From: Flavobacterium sp. ALJ2
GTDB lineage: Bacteria; Bacteroidota; Bacteroidia; Flavobacteriales; Flavobacteriaceae
DNA: 48,540 nucleotides
Direction: 5' to 3'
Assembly: GCF_015594725.1 (NCBI RefSeq)
Contig: NZ_JADNRC010000021.1
Span: forward strand, 1-48,540
Position numbers and translations under genes: made by a program. The notes below the pieces were generated by a model. It saw nothing but the letters and a program-made list of their open reading frames with translations. It was not told the DNA's origin and ran no database searches. Positions 33,120 through 42,881 of this stretch are shown piece after piece (the stretch's first letter is position 1; every line of letters starts with the position of its first letter).

Positions 33120-33545
33120 CTATTTGTTTTGAATCAATTTCTCTAGCCTCAACATCATTTCGTCTTTTTCTTTAAGCATGCGCTCATAAAGGACGATTTT
33201 CTCTTCATGAAGTTCGATGATTTTGTCGATTGGGTTTACGTTGAAAACTGGAGTATGTCCTGTATTTAAAAAAGCTCCCTCATTAAAAGTATTGGAAATA
33301 ATATTTACTGCTTGTTCTTCATCAAAGTTTTCAATAGCTTCTATAGGTATTTTAAGTATTTGAGATACTTGTTGTAATATATTGGTTTCTATAGCTTCTT
33401 TTTGTTCTAGTAGAGATATTTTCTTTTGGTTCCAGTCTTCGCCAAGTTCAAATGCAAGTACTTCTTGCTTTATTCCTAACATTTCACGGAAACGTTTTAT
33501 ATTTCTGCCTTGGTGTATTTTTTGGTTGCTATTGGTGTGTGTCAT
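33120..33545 (-). CDS. XRE-type helix-turn-helix regulator
   Basis: 141 residues. An XRE HTH domain covers about 14-70 (GRNIKRFREMLGIKQEVLAF, KKISLLEQKEAIETNILQQVSQILKIPIEAI). The middle segment contains GAFLNTGHTPVFNVNPIDKI and the last 35 residues form a Lys/Glu-rich coiled coil, probably for dimerisation. This arrangement is frequent in Bacteroidetes orphan regulators. A -7-like box (TAATTTTG on the minus strand, 33551-33558) is so near the ATG that the transcript may be leaderless. It lies upstream of the DUF2971/ABC region and may regulate it. Confidence 0.88.
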   Translation of the reverse strand: MTHTNSNQKIHQGRNIKRFREMLGIKQEVLAFELGEDWNQKKISLLEQKEAIETNILQQVSQILKIPIEAIENFDEEQAVNIISNTFNEGAFLNTGHTPVFNVNPIDKIIELHEEKIVLYERMLKEKDEMMLRLEKLIQNK

Positions 33546-33816
33546 GGTTTCAAAATTAATATAATCTAATGAGCTAAAGATAGCAAAATACTTGTAAAAA
33601 ACAGAATCTGCACTGCAAAATACAATTTTTGGATGTTTTATACAGCGTTACAAATGTCTTTTTTATACTTAAATGTAAAAAATGAGGAGGATGAAAAAGG
33701 GGAGGGGAATCGTATAACTAAAATGAGCAATATGTTGATTTTTAGTTGTTTTAATGAATGTTAATCCTTTTGGTTTTAAGATTTTTTAACTTTTAAACTT
33801 TCGACTTGTCAAATAA

Positions 33817-34329
33817 CTACTTCTGAAAATTTTTGTGATTGTGTTTTCGTTTGTAAATCGTTTGCTTTAAATGCTCGTTATTTTGCGAAATAATACTAAT
33901 TGTGCCATCTATTTCTAACATGGCTAATTTTACGTCTTTATAGTATTCTACGCCATGTTCGCGCATAGCTTCTTCAAGTTCATCCGAAGAGATATTTAGT
34001 TTGCCAATTGATTTAAAATCGATATGTCCGTTATGAATCAGTACTTCTGGTTTTTCTAATAAAAGATTATGTAATCCTTTAAATCTGTATGTGAGTTTTT
34101 TCAGGACGTAATTAATAATAAACAATACAGCAGCAGCTGCAATTCCGCCCAAGAGGCTCGTGTCGCTACCAACCATGGCGTTCTGAACGGCATTACTAAT
34201 TAATAAAATCAGGATTACATCGGCAGTATTAAGCTGGGATAATTCTTTTTTACCAAAAACCCGTAATGCAATCACCATAAAAAAGTAAACCGAAGCACTT
34301 CTGATAACAATATCAAGATATGGATTCAT
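33817..34329 (-). CDS. DUF421 membrane protein (YetF-like)
   Basis: 170 residues. Two to three N-terminal membrane segments (SVYFFMVIALRVFG, ADVILILLISNAVQNAMVG, GIAAAAVLFIINYVLKKL) carry the family motif RVFGKKELSQLNTADVI. The C-terminal cytoplasmic domain contains LEKPEVLIHNGHID, the SSDELEEAMREHG helix and KLAMLEIDGTISII, as in Bacillus YetF and YdfS. Biochemical function is not established. Single gene. Confidence 0.9.
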   Translation of the reverse strand: MNPYLDIVIRSASVYFFMVIALRVFGKKELSQLNTADVILILLISNAVQNAMVGSDTSLLGGIAAAAVLFIINYVLKKLTYRFKGLHNLLLEKPEVLIHNGHIDFKSIGKLNISSDELEEAMREHGVEYYKDVKLAMLEIDGTISIISQNNEHLKQTIYKRKHNHKNFQK

Positions 34330-34435
34330 ATTTTTTTGTTTAATGATTTAATCGAATATACGATTAATAGAGCATTATTTTAACTCGTTAAGTGCTATTA
34401 CTGTGTCTGTTTGCTTTGTAAAAATGGTATTCAAA

Positions 34436-34579
34436 ACATAGAAACATAGTCCTGATTGGTATCAGAATAGAATTGATAATCAAAGAGGATTCAATAAAAA
34501 TATATTTTTCACATAGTCTTATGTGATTTATTTTAAGTGAAACATCTTTTCTAGGCTTTGTAACTCTATGTTTCTATGT
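34436..34579. repeat. 144-base element bounded by 14-base inverted repeats
   Basis: ACATAGAAACATAG (34436-34449) is the exact reverse complement of CTATGTTTCTATGT (34566-34579). Inside is another palindrome TCACATA/TATGTGA (34509-34526). There is no coding frame inside. It looks like a small non-coding repetitive element between the DUF421 and RimK genes. Confidence 0.75.
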
Positions 34580-34603
34580 GTTGAAATAATTACATCTAGC
34601 GGG

Positions 34604-35974
34604 TTATTTAAGTTTAAAATTCTTCTCAATAGCTTTTATCATTTCTCCCGCAACATCTTTATTAGTCGCGCCTTCAATTCCTTCTAATCCTGGAGATGAG
34701 TTTACTTCTAGTAATAAAGGACCTTTGGATGAACGGATAATATCAACCCCTGCAACTTTTAAATCCATTGCTTTGGCTGCTTTTATGGCGATTCTTTTTT
34801 CTTCGCTAGTAATTTTTAGTATCGATGCAGTTCCACCTAAATGAATATTTGCTCTAAATTCACCCGGCATAGCTTCGCGCTGTATGGCAGCAACTACTTT
34901 TCCGTCGATTACAAAACAACGGATGTCTTTACCGTTTGCTTCTTTAATGAACTCTTGTACCAGAATGTTGGCATTTAAGCTTTTAAAAGCGTTTATCACA
35001 CTCTCAGCAGCCTTTTTGGTCTCTGCTAGTACAACGCCTTTTCCTTGAGTTCCTTCTAGTAGCTTTACGATTAAAGGTGAACCTCCAACCATTTTTATTA
35101 AATCATCGGTATCTAATGGTGAATTGGCAAAACCAGTTGTCGGAATATCTATTCCGCTATGTAATAATAATTGTAAAGAATACAGTTTATCACGTGATTG
35201 GGTTATTGCAGAAGCAGAATTTAAACAAAAAACCTTCATAGCTTCAAACTGGCGTGTTAGTGCACAACCGTAAAAAGTAATACTAGGGCGTATGCGCGGA
35301 ATAATAGCGTCAAATTCATTTAAAATTTTTCCTCCACGATAATGAATTTCAGGCGTTTTGGCGTCAAGCTTCATATAGCATTCTTTGATATTCAAAAATT
35401 GCATGTCATGACCTCGCATTTCACCAGCTTCCATGATTCTTTTATTGCTGTATAACTCAGGATTACTGGCTAAAACCCCAATTCGTAATCCAGAACTTGC
35501 TTTTTCAGAATTTTGATATAGTTCTTTTAATGTGTCAGAAGTAGGTTGACCTAAAAGGTATTTTTCTTCTGGATCTACAAGTACTCTGCCGCTCATGGCT
35601 TCGCGACCTAAAAGCATTCTGAAACCCATCGAATCTCGATTGGTTAAAGTCATTTCTATAGGCCATTTTGCATCGCCAATTTTTAGGCTTGTTTGTATAA
35701 CATAGCGTTGTTCTCTAAAACCACTAGAACTTTTTACAACCCTTTTATCTACCAAAGGAGCTTCGCAGTGTATTATAGTTTTGGTGTTGTTTTGTATCGG
35801 ATTAATATCAAATTTAACCCAACTGGCATCATTTTTTATAAAAGGAGCTATGTTTATGGCATGCATTGCCGAGGTTTTTGCACCTGAATCGACACGTGCT
35901 TTAATTGTAGGGATCCCTAATTCGGGAAAAGAACACCATTCTTCGCTACCTAAGATGACTTTATTTTGAAGCAT
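34604..35974 (-). CDS. Zinc-protease-like / RimK-type glutamate ligase fusion
   Basis: 456 residues from the chosen start (MLQNKVILGSEEWCSFPELG). The N-terminal domain (about 5-145) is the retropepsin-like putative ATP-dependent zinc protease family: ARVDSGAKTSAMHA, SSSGFREQRYVI and FRMLLGREAM. The C-terminal ATP-grasp domain (about 165-456) is RimK-like: IRPSITFYGCALTRQFE, GGSPLIVKLLEGTQGKGVVLAE, VQEFIKEANGKDIRCFVIDGK and LLLEVNSSPGLEGIE. RimK adds glutamate to ribosomal protein S6 or makes polyglutamate, and the protease-like domain may trim it. A longer start at 35998 lies in the promoter box, so 35974 is preferred. Confidence 0.9.
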   Translation of the reverse strand: MLQNKVILGSEEWCSFPELGIPTIKARVDSGAKTSAMHAINIAPFIKNDASWVKFDINPIQNNTKTIIHCEAPLVDKRVVKSSSGFREQRYVIQTSLKIGDAKWPIEMTLTNRDSMGFRMLLGREAMSGRVLVDPEEKYLLGQPTSDTLKELYQNSEKASSGLRIGVLASNPELYSNKRIMEAGEMRGHDMQFLNIKECYMKLDAKTPEIHYRGGKILNEFDAIIPRIRPSITFYGCALTRQFEAMKVFCLNSASAITQSRDKLYSLQLLLHSGIDIPTTGFANSPLDTDDLIKMVGGSPLIVKLLEGTQGKGVVLAETKKAAESVINAFKSLNANILVQEFIKEANGKDIRCFVIDGKVVAAIQREAMPGEFRANIHLGGTASILKITSEEKRIAIKAAKAMDLKVAGVDIIRSSKGPLLLEVNSSPGLEGIEGATNKDVAGEMIKAIEKNFKLK

Positions 35975-35995
35975 AATTTGATTTATTTGACTTAT

Positions 35996-36003
35996 CAAAA
36001 GTA
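35996..36003 (-). promoter_or_regulatory. -7 promoter box of the RimK fusion gene
   Basis: TACTTTTG on the minus strand matches TAnnTTTG and lies 22 bases before the chosen ATG. It overlaps the alternative upstream start codon and argues against it. Confidence 0.5.
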
Positions 36004-36041
36004 AATATTTGTTTTTAATAATTAACTGATTTGATATAAAG

Positions 36042-36081
36042 AATAAACCCGTTATGTTATAAAAAACGTAACGGGTTTATT
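36042..36081 (-). terminator. clpC terminator
   Basis: Perfect 13-base stem AATAAACCCGTTA (36042-36054) / TAACGGGTTTATT (36069-36081), 24 bases after the clpC stop codon. Confidence 0.8.
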
Positions 36082-36104
36082 TTTGTTATAAAAAAGAAAC
36101 TATA

Positions 36105-38651
36105 TTATTGATTTTTTGGCTCTTCGGCTTTATGTACATCAACAGTAAGCTCTTGTGATTCTTCATTTAAATCAATCAAAATTTCATCGCCTGAAGCAAT
36201 TTTAGAAGTAATTATTTCTTCTGCTAATATATCTTCAACGTATTTTTGAATGGCTCTTTTTAATGGTCTTGCTCCAAATTGCTTATCGAAACCTTTATCT
36301 GCAATAAATGCTTTTGCTTTATCAGTAAGGTTTAGTTTGTATCCTAATTCTTCTACTCGTAAGTATAGTTTCTTAAGTTCAATTTCGATAATTAAATCAA
36401 TATCGCTTTTCTCTAAGCTGTTGAATACAATAACATCATCAATTCTGTTTAAGAATTCTGGTGCAAATGTTTTTTTCAATGCATTTTCGATAATGCTTTT
36501 CGAATTATCATCGGCTTGGGCAATTTTAGCAGCAGTTCCAAATCCAACTCCTTGACCAAAATCTTTTAATTGTCTTGCTCCAACATTTGAAGTCATGATA
36601 ATTATAGTGTTTTTAAAGTCAATTTTTCGACCTAAACTATCTGTTAAATATCCATCATCTAATACCTGAAGCATCATATTGAATACATCTGGATGTGCTT
36701 TTTCGATTTCATCTAAAAGTACTACGCAGTAAGGTTTTCTACGAACTTTTTCGGTTAATTGTCCACCTTCTTCGTAGCCAACATATCCCGGAGGTGCTCC
36801 AACTAAGCGAGAAATAGCAAATTTTTCCATGTATTCACTCATGTCAATACGAACCAAGGCATCTTCAGAATCGAATAATTCTTTTGCCAGAACTTTTGCT
36901 AGTTGTGTTTTACCAACACCAGTTTGTCCTAAGAAAATGAATGATCCAATAGGTCTGTTTGGGTCTTTAAGACCTGCTCTGTTACGTTGTATAGAGCGGG
37001 CAATTTTTAAAACTGCTTCGTTTTGACCTATTACTTTATTCTGAATCAGTTCAGGTAATTTAGCCAATTTGTTGCTTTCTGTTTGTGCAATTCTGTTTAC
37101 AGGAATTCCTGTCATCATCGATACTACATCGGCAACGTTATCTTCGGTTACAAGGATTCTATTGCTTTTTGAATCTTCTTCCCATTGTTCTTGAGCAACA
37201 GCAAGTTCTTTTTCAATGCGTTTTTCGTCATCGCGAAGTTTGGCTGCTTCCTCATATTTTTGTTTTTTGACAACCACATTTTTGTTTTCACGTACTTCTT
37301 CTAGTTGACGTTCTAAATCCAAAATTTGTTTTGGAACATCAATATTGGTGATGTGTACACGAGATCCAGCCTCATCAAGAGCATCAATAGCTTTGTCTGG
37401 CAAGAAACGCTCTGACATATATCGGCTTGTTAATTTTACACAAGCTTCAATTGCTTCTGGCGTATAAGTTACATTGTGGTGATCTTCGTATTTGTCTTTA
37501 ATGTTATTCAGGATCTCAATTGTTTCTTCAATCGAAGTTGGTTCTACAATTACTTTCTGGAAACGTCTTTCTAGCGCACCATCTTTTTCTATATATTGTC
37601 TGTACTCGTCAAGTGTAGTGGCTCCAATACATTGGATTTCTCCTCTTGATAAGGCAGGTTTAAACATATTAGAAGCATCTAGAGATCCAGTTGCACCTCC
37701 AGCACCAACAATGGTATGAATTTCATCGATAAAAAGGATGATATCATCATTTTTTTCTAATTCATTCATTACTGCTTTCATGCGTTCTTCAAACTGACCA
37801 CGATATTTTGTTCCTGCTACAAGGCTTGCTAAGTCTAAGGTTACCACACGTTTGTGAAATAAGATACGGGATACTTTTTTCTGAACAATACGTAAGGCAA
37901 GTCCTTCGGCAATAGCAGATTTTCCTACTCCAGGTTCACCAATTAATAAAGGGTTGTTCTTTTTTCTACGGCTTAAAATTTGTGAAACGCGTTCAATTTC
38001 TTTCTCACGTCCTACAACAGGGTCTAATTTTCCTTCTTCGGCCATTTCTGTTAAATCTCTCCCAAAATTATCCAAAACTGGTGTTTTAGATTTTTTATTG
38101 GACTTATTGGCTGGATTATTAAAACTTCCTTCTTTAAGACTGTCATCTTGTCCTGAATCATCATTATATGATTCGTTTCTTGGCAAGTTTTCTAAAAATT
38201 CTTCTTCGTTTGGAGTCATATTTAAGTATTGTTCTTTAGCTATATCATAATCTATTTTTAGTTTATTTAATAGCTTGGTTGTTGGATCGTTTTCGTTTCG
38301 TAAGATACATAAAAGCAAGTGTGCAGTGCTAATAGATGAACTCTGGAATACTTTGGCCTCTAGGAATGTAGTTTTTAATGCTCTCTCAGCCTGACGGGTG
38401 AGGTGCAGATTCTTTTTTTCTACATTGATTTCGGCACTAGGATTGGCAGGGCTCAGTATTTCGACCTTCCTACGTAAATGTTCTAAATCGACAGCTAGGT
38501 TATTCAATATATGAATGGCTTTTCCGTTTCCATCCCTTAAAATGCCTAGCATCAAATGTTCAGTACCAATAAAGTCATGGCCTAGTCTTAAGGCTTCTTC
38601 TTTACTGTAGGTAATAACATCTTTTACTCTTGGTGAAAAATTATCATCCAT
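36105..38651 (-). CDS. clpC: ATP-dependent Clp protease ATP-binding subunit ClpC
   Basis: 848 residues. The N-terminal Clp-N double repeat (about 1-150) starts MDDNFSPRVKDVITYSKEEA. AAA+ domain 1 has Walker A GEPGVGKSA near residue 240 and Walker B IILFIDEIHT. The middle region holds a UVR-like coiled coil (EEAAKLRDDEKRIEKEL). AAA+ domain 2 has GQTGVGKTQLAK near 580 and the ClpP-contact loop VGFG in DFGQGVGFGTAAK. It unfolds substrates for ClpP and takes part in stress proteolysis. clpP is not in the window. Divergent from gyrA. Confidence 0.96.
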   Translation of the reverse strand: MDDNFSPRVKDVITYSKEEALRLGHDFIGTEHLMLGILRDGNGKAIHILNNLAVDLEHLRRKVEILSPANPSAEINVEKKNLHLTRQAERALKTTFLEAKVFQSSSISTAHLLLCILRNENDPTTKLLNKLKIDYDIAKEQYLNMTPNEEEFLENLPRNESYNDDSGQDDSLKEGSFNNPANKSNKKSKTPVLDNFGRDLTEMAEEGKLDPVVGREKEIERVSQILSRRKKNNPLLIGEPGVGKSAIAEGLALRIVQKKVSRILFHKRVVTLDLASLVAGTKYRGQFEERMKAVMNELEKNDDIILFIDEIHTIVGAGGATGSLDASNMFKPALSRGEIQCIGATTLDEYRQYIEKDGALERRFQKVIVEPTSIEETIEILNNIKDKYEDHHNVTYTPEAIEACVKLTSRYMSERFLPDKAIDALDEAGSRVHITNIDVPKQILDLERQLEEVRENKNVVVKKQKYEEAAKLRDDEKRIEKELAVAQEQWEEDSKSNRILVTEDNVADVVSMMTGIPVNRIAQTESNKLAKLPELIQNKVIGQNEAVLKIARSIQRNRAGLKDPNRPIGSFIFLGQTGVGKTQLAKVLAKELFDSEDALVRIDMSEYMEKFAISRLVGAPPGYVGYEEGGQLTEKVRRKPYCVVLLDEIEKAHPDVFNMMLQVLDDGYLTDSLGRKIDFKNTIIIMTSNVGARQLKDFGQGVGFGTAAKIAQADDNSKSIIENALKKTFAPEFLNRIDDVIVFNSLEKSDIDLIIEIELKKLYLRVEELGYKLNLTDKAKAFIADKGFDKQFGARPLKRAIQKYVEDILAEEIITSKIASGDEILIDLNEESQELTVDVHKAEEPKNQ

Positions 38652-38909
38652 AATATTTAATTAGTATTGTAAATTTAGTGAATTAGTGTGTTAAAAACAA
38701 AAACCATACCCATTAGAAATGTCATGTCAGCTAAGAGACGAAAATAATAATAATAAATGAGTTAAATACGATTTAAATTATTAACTATAGTGCTAAATAA
38801 AGTTGTTAATAAATCATTGAAATAAGTAGCGTAAAATGCCTTCAAAAATTTCAAAAAGGCGTATATTGGCACGTTTTGAAACTAATATAATTTTTTAATA
38901 TAACAACTT

Positions 38910-41555
38910 ATGTCTGAAGGAGAAAAGTTAATTCCTATTAACATAGAGGATGAAATGAAATCAGCTTACATCGATTACTCGATGTCAGTAATTGTATCGA
39001 GAGCGCTTCCTGATGTTAGAGATGGCTTGAAACCAGTGCATCGAAGAGTTCTTTACGGAATGTATGATTTAGGTGTAACTTCAAAATCTGCCCATAAAAA
39101 ATCCGCAAGAATTGTCGGGGAAGTTTTAGGTAAGTATCACCCACACGGAGATACTTCAGTTTACGATGCCATGGTACGTATGGCTCAAGAATGGAGTTTG
39201 CGTTATTTATTAGTGGATGGCCAAGGTAACTTTGGTTCTGTAGATGGAGATAGCCCAGCAGCAATGCGTTATACGGAGGCTAGAATGCGTAAGATTTCGG
39301 AAGAAATAATGGCTGATATCGAAAAAGAAACAGTTGATTTTCAATTGAACTTTGATGATACGTTATATGAGCCTAAGGTAATGCCTACGAGAGTTCCTAC
39401 CTTATTAATAAATGGAGCAACTGGTATTGCAGTAGGTATGGCAACTAATATGCCACCTCATAACCTTACAGAAGTTATCAACGGTACGTTAGCTTATCTT
39501 GATAATAACGATATTGAAATAGACGAATTAATAACGTATATCAAAGCTCCCGATTTTCCAACAGGAGGTATAATATATGGTTATGAAGGTGTTCGTGAAG
39601 CATTTAAAACGGGAAGAGGGCGTATTGTAATGCGTGCCAAAGTTGGTTTTGAAGAAATAGATGGTAGAGAATGTATCATTGTAACCGAAATTCCATATCA
39701 GGTCAATAAGGCAGAAATGATCAAGCGTACTGCTGATTTGGTAAATGATAAAAAAATTGATGGAATTGCAAACATCCGCGATGAGTCTGATAGAAATGGT
39801 ATGCGTATCGTTTATATCCTTAAGCGTGATGCAACTCCAAACGTAGTTTTAAATACATTATATAAGTATACACAATTACAATCATCATTTAGTGTAAATA
39901 ATATTGCATTAGTAAAAGGCCGCCCACAAATGTTGAATCTAAAAGATATGATTCATTATTTTATTGAGCACCGTCATGATGTTGTAGTTCGTAGAACTAG
40001 ATTTGAATTACGTAAAGCCGAAGAAAGAGCCCATATCTTAGAGGGTTTAATTATTGCATCAGATAATATTGATGAAGTAATTGCTTTAATAAGAGGTTCG
40101 AAAAATACGGAGGAAGCTCGCGAAAAATTAATCGAAAGATTTAAATTATCAGATATTCAAGCACGTGCTATTGTCGAGATGCGTTTGCGTCAATTAACAG
40201 GACTGGAACAAGACAAGTTAAGAGACGAGTATGAAGAATTGATGAAATTAATCGAACATTTGAAAGCGTTATTAGCAGATGTAGATTTAAGAACTAATTT
40301 AATTAAAGAAGAACTTATCGAGATCCGTGATAAATATGGTGATGCGCGTCGTTCTTTAATTGAATATTCAGGTGGAGACGTAAGTATCGAAGATTTAATT
40401 GCAGATGAGAATGTAGTTATTACAATTTCGCATGCAGGTTATATCAAGCGTACAAATCTTACGGAGTACAAAACACAAAATAGAGGAGGAGTTGGGCAAA
40501 AAAGTGCAGGAACAAGAGATCAGGATTTCCTTGAGCATATGTTCGTTGCAACCAATCACCAATATATGATGTTCTTTACCCAAAAAGGGAAATGTTTCTG
40601 GATGCGTGTGTACGAAATTCCTGAAGGAAGTAAAACTGCCAAAGGTAGAGCTATCCAAAACTTAGTTAATATAGAAAGCGACGATAAAGTTAAAGCGTTT
40701 ATCTGTACTCAGGATTTAAAAGACAAAGACTACATCAACAGTCATAACTTAGTTATGGTAACCAAAAAAGGTCAGGTTAAGAAAACTTCTTTAGAGAAAT
40801 ATTCTAAACCTAGAGTAAATGGTGTTGCTGCAATTACTATTAAAGAAGGAGACGAATTATTAGAAGCTAAATTAACTAATGGTGAAAGTCAGATTATTTT
40901 GGCTGTTAAATCGGGTAAATTAGTTCGTTTTGAAGAAACTAAAACCCGTCCGATGGGAAGAACAGCTTCAGGAGTTCGTGGAATTACTTTAAAAGATGAT
41001 ACTGATGAAGTAATTGGTATGGTTACGGTTGATAAAGAGAATGTTAACGATTCACAAATTTTAGTTGTAACTGAAAATGGATACGGAAAACGTACCAAAT
41101 TAGTCGATGATGATGGTGAAGATGTTTATAGAATTACCAATCGTGGAGGAAAAGGAGTGAAAACTCTAAATATTACTGAAAAAACCGGAAAACTTATTTC
41201 GATTAGTGCAGTAACAGATGCTGATGATTTAATGATTATCAATAAGTCTGGACTGACAATTAGAATGGCTATTGAAGATTTACGTGTAATGGGTCGTGCG
41301 ACTCAGGGAGTTAGATTAATTAATCTAAAAGGTAAAGATTCTATTGCTGCTGTTACTAAAGTAATGAAAGATGATGTTGCAGAAGTTGTTGTTGATGAGG
41401 ACGGAAATGTTATCGAAAGCGTTATCGAAAGAGTAAAACCAGACTTAGAAGTTCTAGAAGATGATGGTGTTATTGAAGACGAGGACGAGGATGATGATGT
41501 TGAAGACGAAGATGTAGAAGATGATTCGGAAGAAGAAGAGGAATCTGAAGAATAA
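38910..41555 (+). CDS. gyrA: DNA gyrase subunit A
   Basis: 881 residues. It breaks and rejoins DNA in the gyrase A2B2 complex. The catalytic Tyr lies in AAMRYTEARM. The quinolone region is KYHPHGDTSVYDAMVRMAQ, with Thr at the position of E. coli Ser83 and Asp87 conserved; Thr there is, as I recall, normal in Flavobacterium. The C-terminal beta-pinwheel contains the GyrA-box NRGGKGVKTL, which separates it from ParC. The last 32 residues are almost purely Asp/Glu (EDEDEDDDVEDEDVEDDSEE). A TPR protein follows 45 bases downstream. Confidence 0.97.
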   Translation: MSEGEKLIPINIEDEMKSAYIDYSMSVIVSRALPDVRDGLKPVHRRVLYGMYDLGVTSKSAHKKSARIVGEVLGKYHPHGDTSVYDAMVRMAQEWSLRYLLVDGQGNFGSVDGDSPAAMRYTEARMRKISEEIMADIEKETVDFQLNFDDTLYEPKVMPTRVPTLLINGATGIAVGMATNMPPHNLTEVINGTLAYLDNNDIEIDELITYIKAPDFPTGGIIYGYEGVREAFKTGRGRIVMRAKVGFEEIDGRECIIVTEIPYQVNKAEMIKRTADLVNDKKIDGIANIRDESDRNGMRIVYILKRDATPNVVLNTLYKYTQLQSSFSVNNIALVKGRPQMLNLKDMIHYFIEHRHDVVVRRTRFELRKAEERAHILEGLIIASDNIDEVIALIRGSKNTEEAREKLIERFKLSDIQARAIVEMRLRQLTGLEQDKLRDEYEELMKLIEHLKALLADVDLRTNLIKEELIEIRDKYGDARRSLIEYSGGDVSIEDLIADENVVITISHAGYIKRTNLTEYKTQNRGGVGQKSAGTRDQDFLEHMFVATNHQYMMFFTQKGKCFWMRVYEIPEGSKTAKGRAIQNLVNIESDDKVKAFICTQDLKDKDYINSHNLVMVTKKGQVKKTSLEKYSKPRVNGVAAITIKEGDELLEAKLTNGESQIILAVKSGKLVRFEETKTRPMGRTASGVRGITLKDDTDEVIGMVTVDKENVNDSQILVVTENGYGKRTKLVDDDGEDVYRITNRGGKGVKTLNITEKTGKLISISAVTDADDLMIINKSGLTIRMAIEDLRVMGRATQGVRLINLKGKDSIAAVTKVMKDDVAEVVVDEDGNVIESVIERVKPDLEVLEDDGVIEDEDEDDDVEDEDVEDDSEEEEESEE

Positions 41556-41600
41556 TTAATAGAAATCGTACAAACAATTTAAACAAACAAATAGAACATT

Positions 41601-42869
41601 ATGAAAAGTAAATATGTAATACTAGCGTCAGCATTATTGATATCAGTAGCTACTTTTGCTCAAAAAGATCAAATTAAAAATGCTGAAAAAGCATTGAAAA
41701 ATGGCGATGCTAAATCGGCTATTTCTATTCTTGATGCAGCAGATTATCTGATTACAAATGCAAAAGATACTGAGCAATCTCAATATTACTTTGTAAAAGG
41801 AAATGCTTATTTAGATATAGCAAAAAAAGGAGAAGAAGAAGGTAAAAACCTTTCACTTGCTGCAGAGGCTTATAAAAAGTTAATTGAAACTGAAAAAACA
41901 TCAGGAAAAACTAAATATTCAACACAGGCTGCTGCTTCAATCACTGATATAAAAGGAAGATTGATTAATGGGGCTATTGCTGATTCAAAAGTTAGTAAAC
42001 ATGCTGATGGTGCAAAAAAGATCTACGATGCTTATTTGCTAGATAAAAAAGATACTATTAACTTGTATTATGCAGCTTCGACTTATGTAAATGCTGGAGA
42101 TTTTACTGCTGCTTTGCCTCTTTATGAAGAATTAAAAAGACTTAACTATTCAGGAAAAGGGACTGCTTACTTAGCTACAAATAAACTTTCAGGAGAAGAT
42201 AATGCTTTTGCTACTGCAAATGAAAGAGATTTAGCGGTTAAGATTGGAACTCATGAAAAACCTAGAGCAGAAGTTTCTCCTTCTAAAAGAGGTGAGATTT
42301 ATAAAAACATCTCTCTTATCTTAGTTCAAAATGGCAAAACAGAAGAAGCTAAAAAAGCTATAGCAGATGCTAGAGCTGCAAATCCAGAAGATTCTTCTTT
42401 GATTTTAACAGAAGCAAATTTATATTTGGAAACTAAAGATTATGAAACTTATAAAAAACTAATCGGTGAAGTTTTGAAAAATAATCCAAACGATCCTGAT
42501 TTGCTTTTTAATCTAGGAGTACTTAGCGGAAATGCTAAAAACACTGCTGATGCTGAGAAATATTACACTAAAGTAATCGAAATCAAACCAGATTATACTA
42601 ATGCTTATATTAACCTAGCTGCATTAAAATTAGAGGACGAAAAACCTATAATTGATGAGATGAACAAGCTTGGAACATCTGCAAAAGAAATGAAGCGTTA
42701 TGATGAATTGAAAGCGAAAAGAAATAATCTTTTTAAAAGTACAATTCCATACCTTAAAAAAGCTTCTGAGTTAGATCCTAAAAATGAGGATATTTCTAAG
42801 ACTCTTTTAAATGTTTACAGCGCACTTGAAATGACTGCTGAATACAAAGCATTAAAAGCAAAAATGTAA
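41601..42869 (+). CDS. Exported tetratricopeptide repeat protein
   Basis: 422 residues with signal peptide MKSKYVILASALLISVATFAQ. The mature protein is made of helical TPR units, such as IKNAEKALKNGDAKSAISILD, EEAKKAIADARAANPEDSSLIL, YKKLIGEVLKNNPNDPDLLFNLG, and NTADAEKYYTKVIEIKPDYTNAYINL. It is probably periplasmic and a protein-binding scaffold. Location directly after gyrA and a shared strong terminator suggest cotranscription; I know this gyrA-TPR order from other flavobacteria, but the functional link is unknown. Confidence 0.88.
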   Translation: MKSKYVILASALLISVATFAQKDQIKNAEKALKNGDAKSAISILDAADYLITNAKDTEQSQYYFVKGNAYLDIAKKGEEEGKNLSLAAEAYKKLIETEKTSGKTKYSTQAAASITDIKGRLINGAIADSKVSKHADGAKKIYDAYLLDKKDTINLYYAASTYVNAGDFTAALPLYEELKRLNYSGKGTAYLATNKLSGEDNAFATANERDLAVKIGTHEKPRAEVSPSKRGEIYKNISLILVQNGKTEEAKKAIADARAANPEDSSLILTEANLYLETKDYETYKKLIGEVLKNNPNDPDLLFNLGVLSGNAKNTADAEKYYTKVIEIKPDYTNAYINLAALKLEDEKPIIDEMNKLGTSAKEMKRYDELKAKRNNLFKSTIPYLKKASELDPKNEDISKTLLNVYSALEMTAEYKALKAKM

Positions 42870-42881
42870 AATTATTTTGCA

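Noticed and set aside
36250..38250. Several plus-strand open frames of 60-100 residues opposite clpC
   Set aside because: They are antisense frames of a highly conserved gene and have no start signals or family resemblance.
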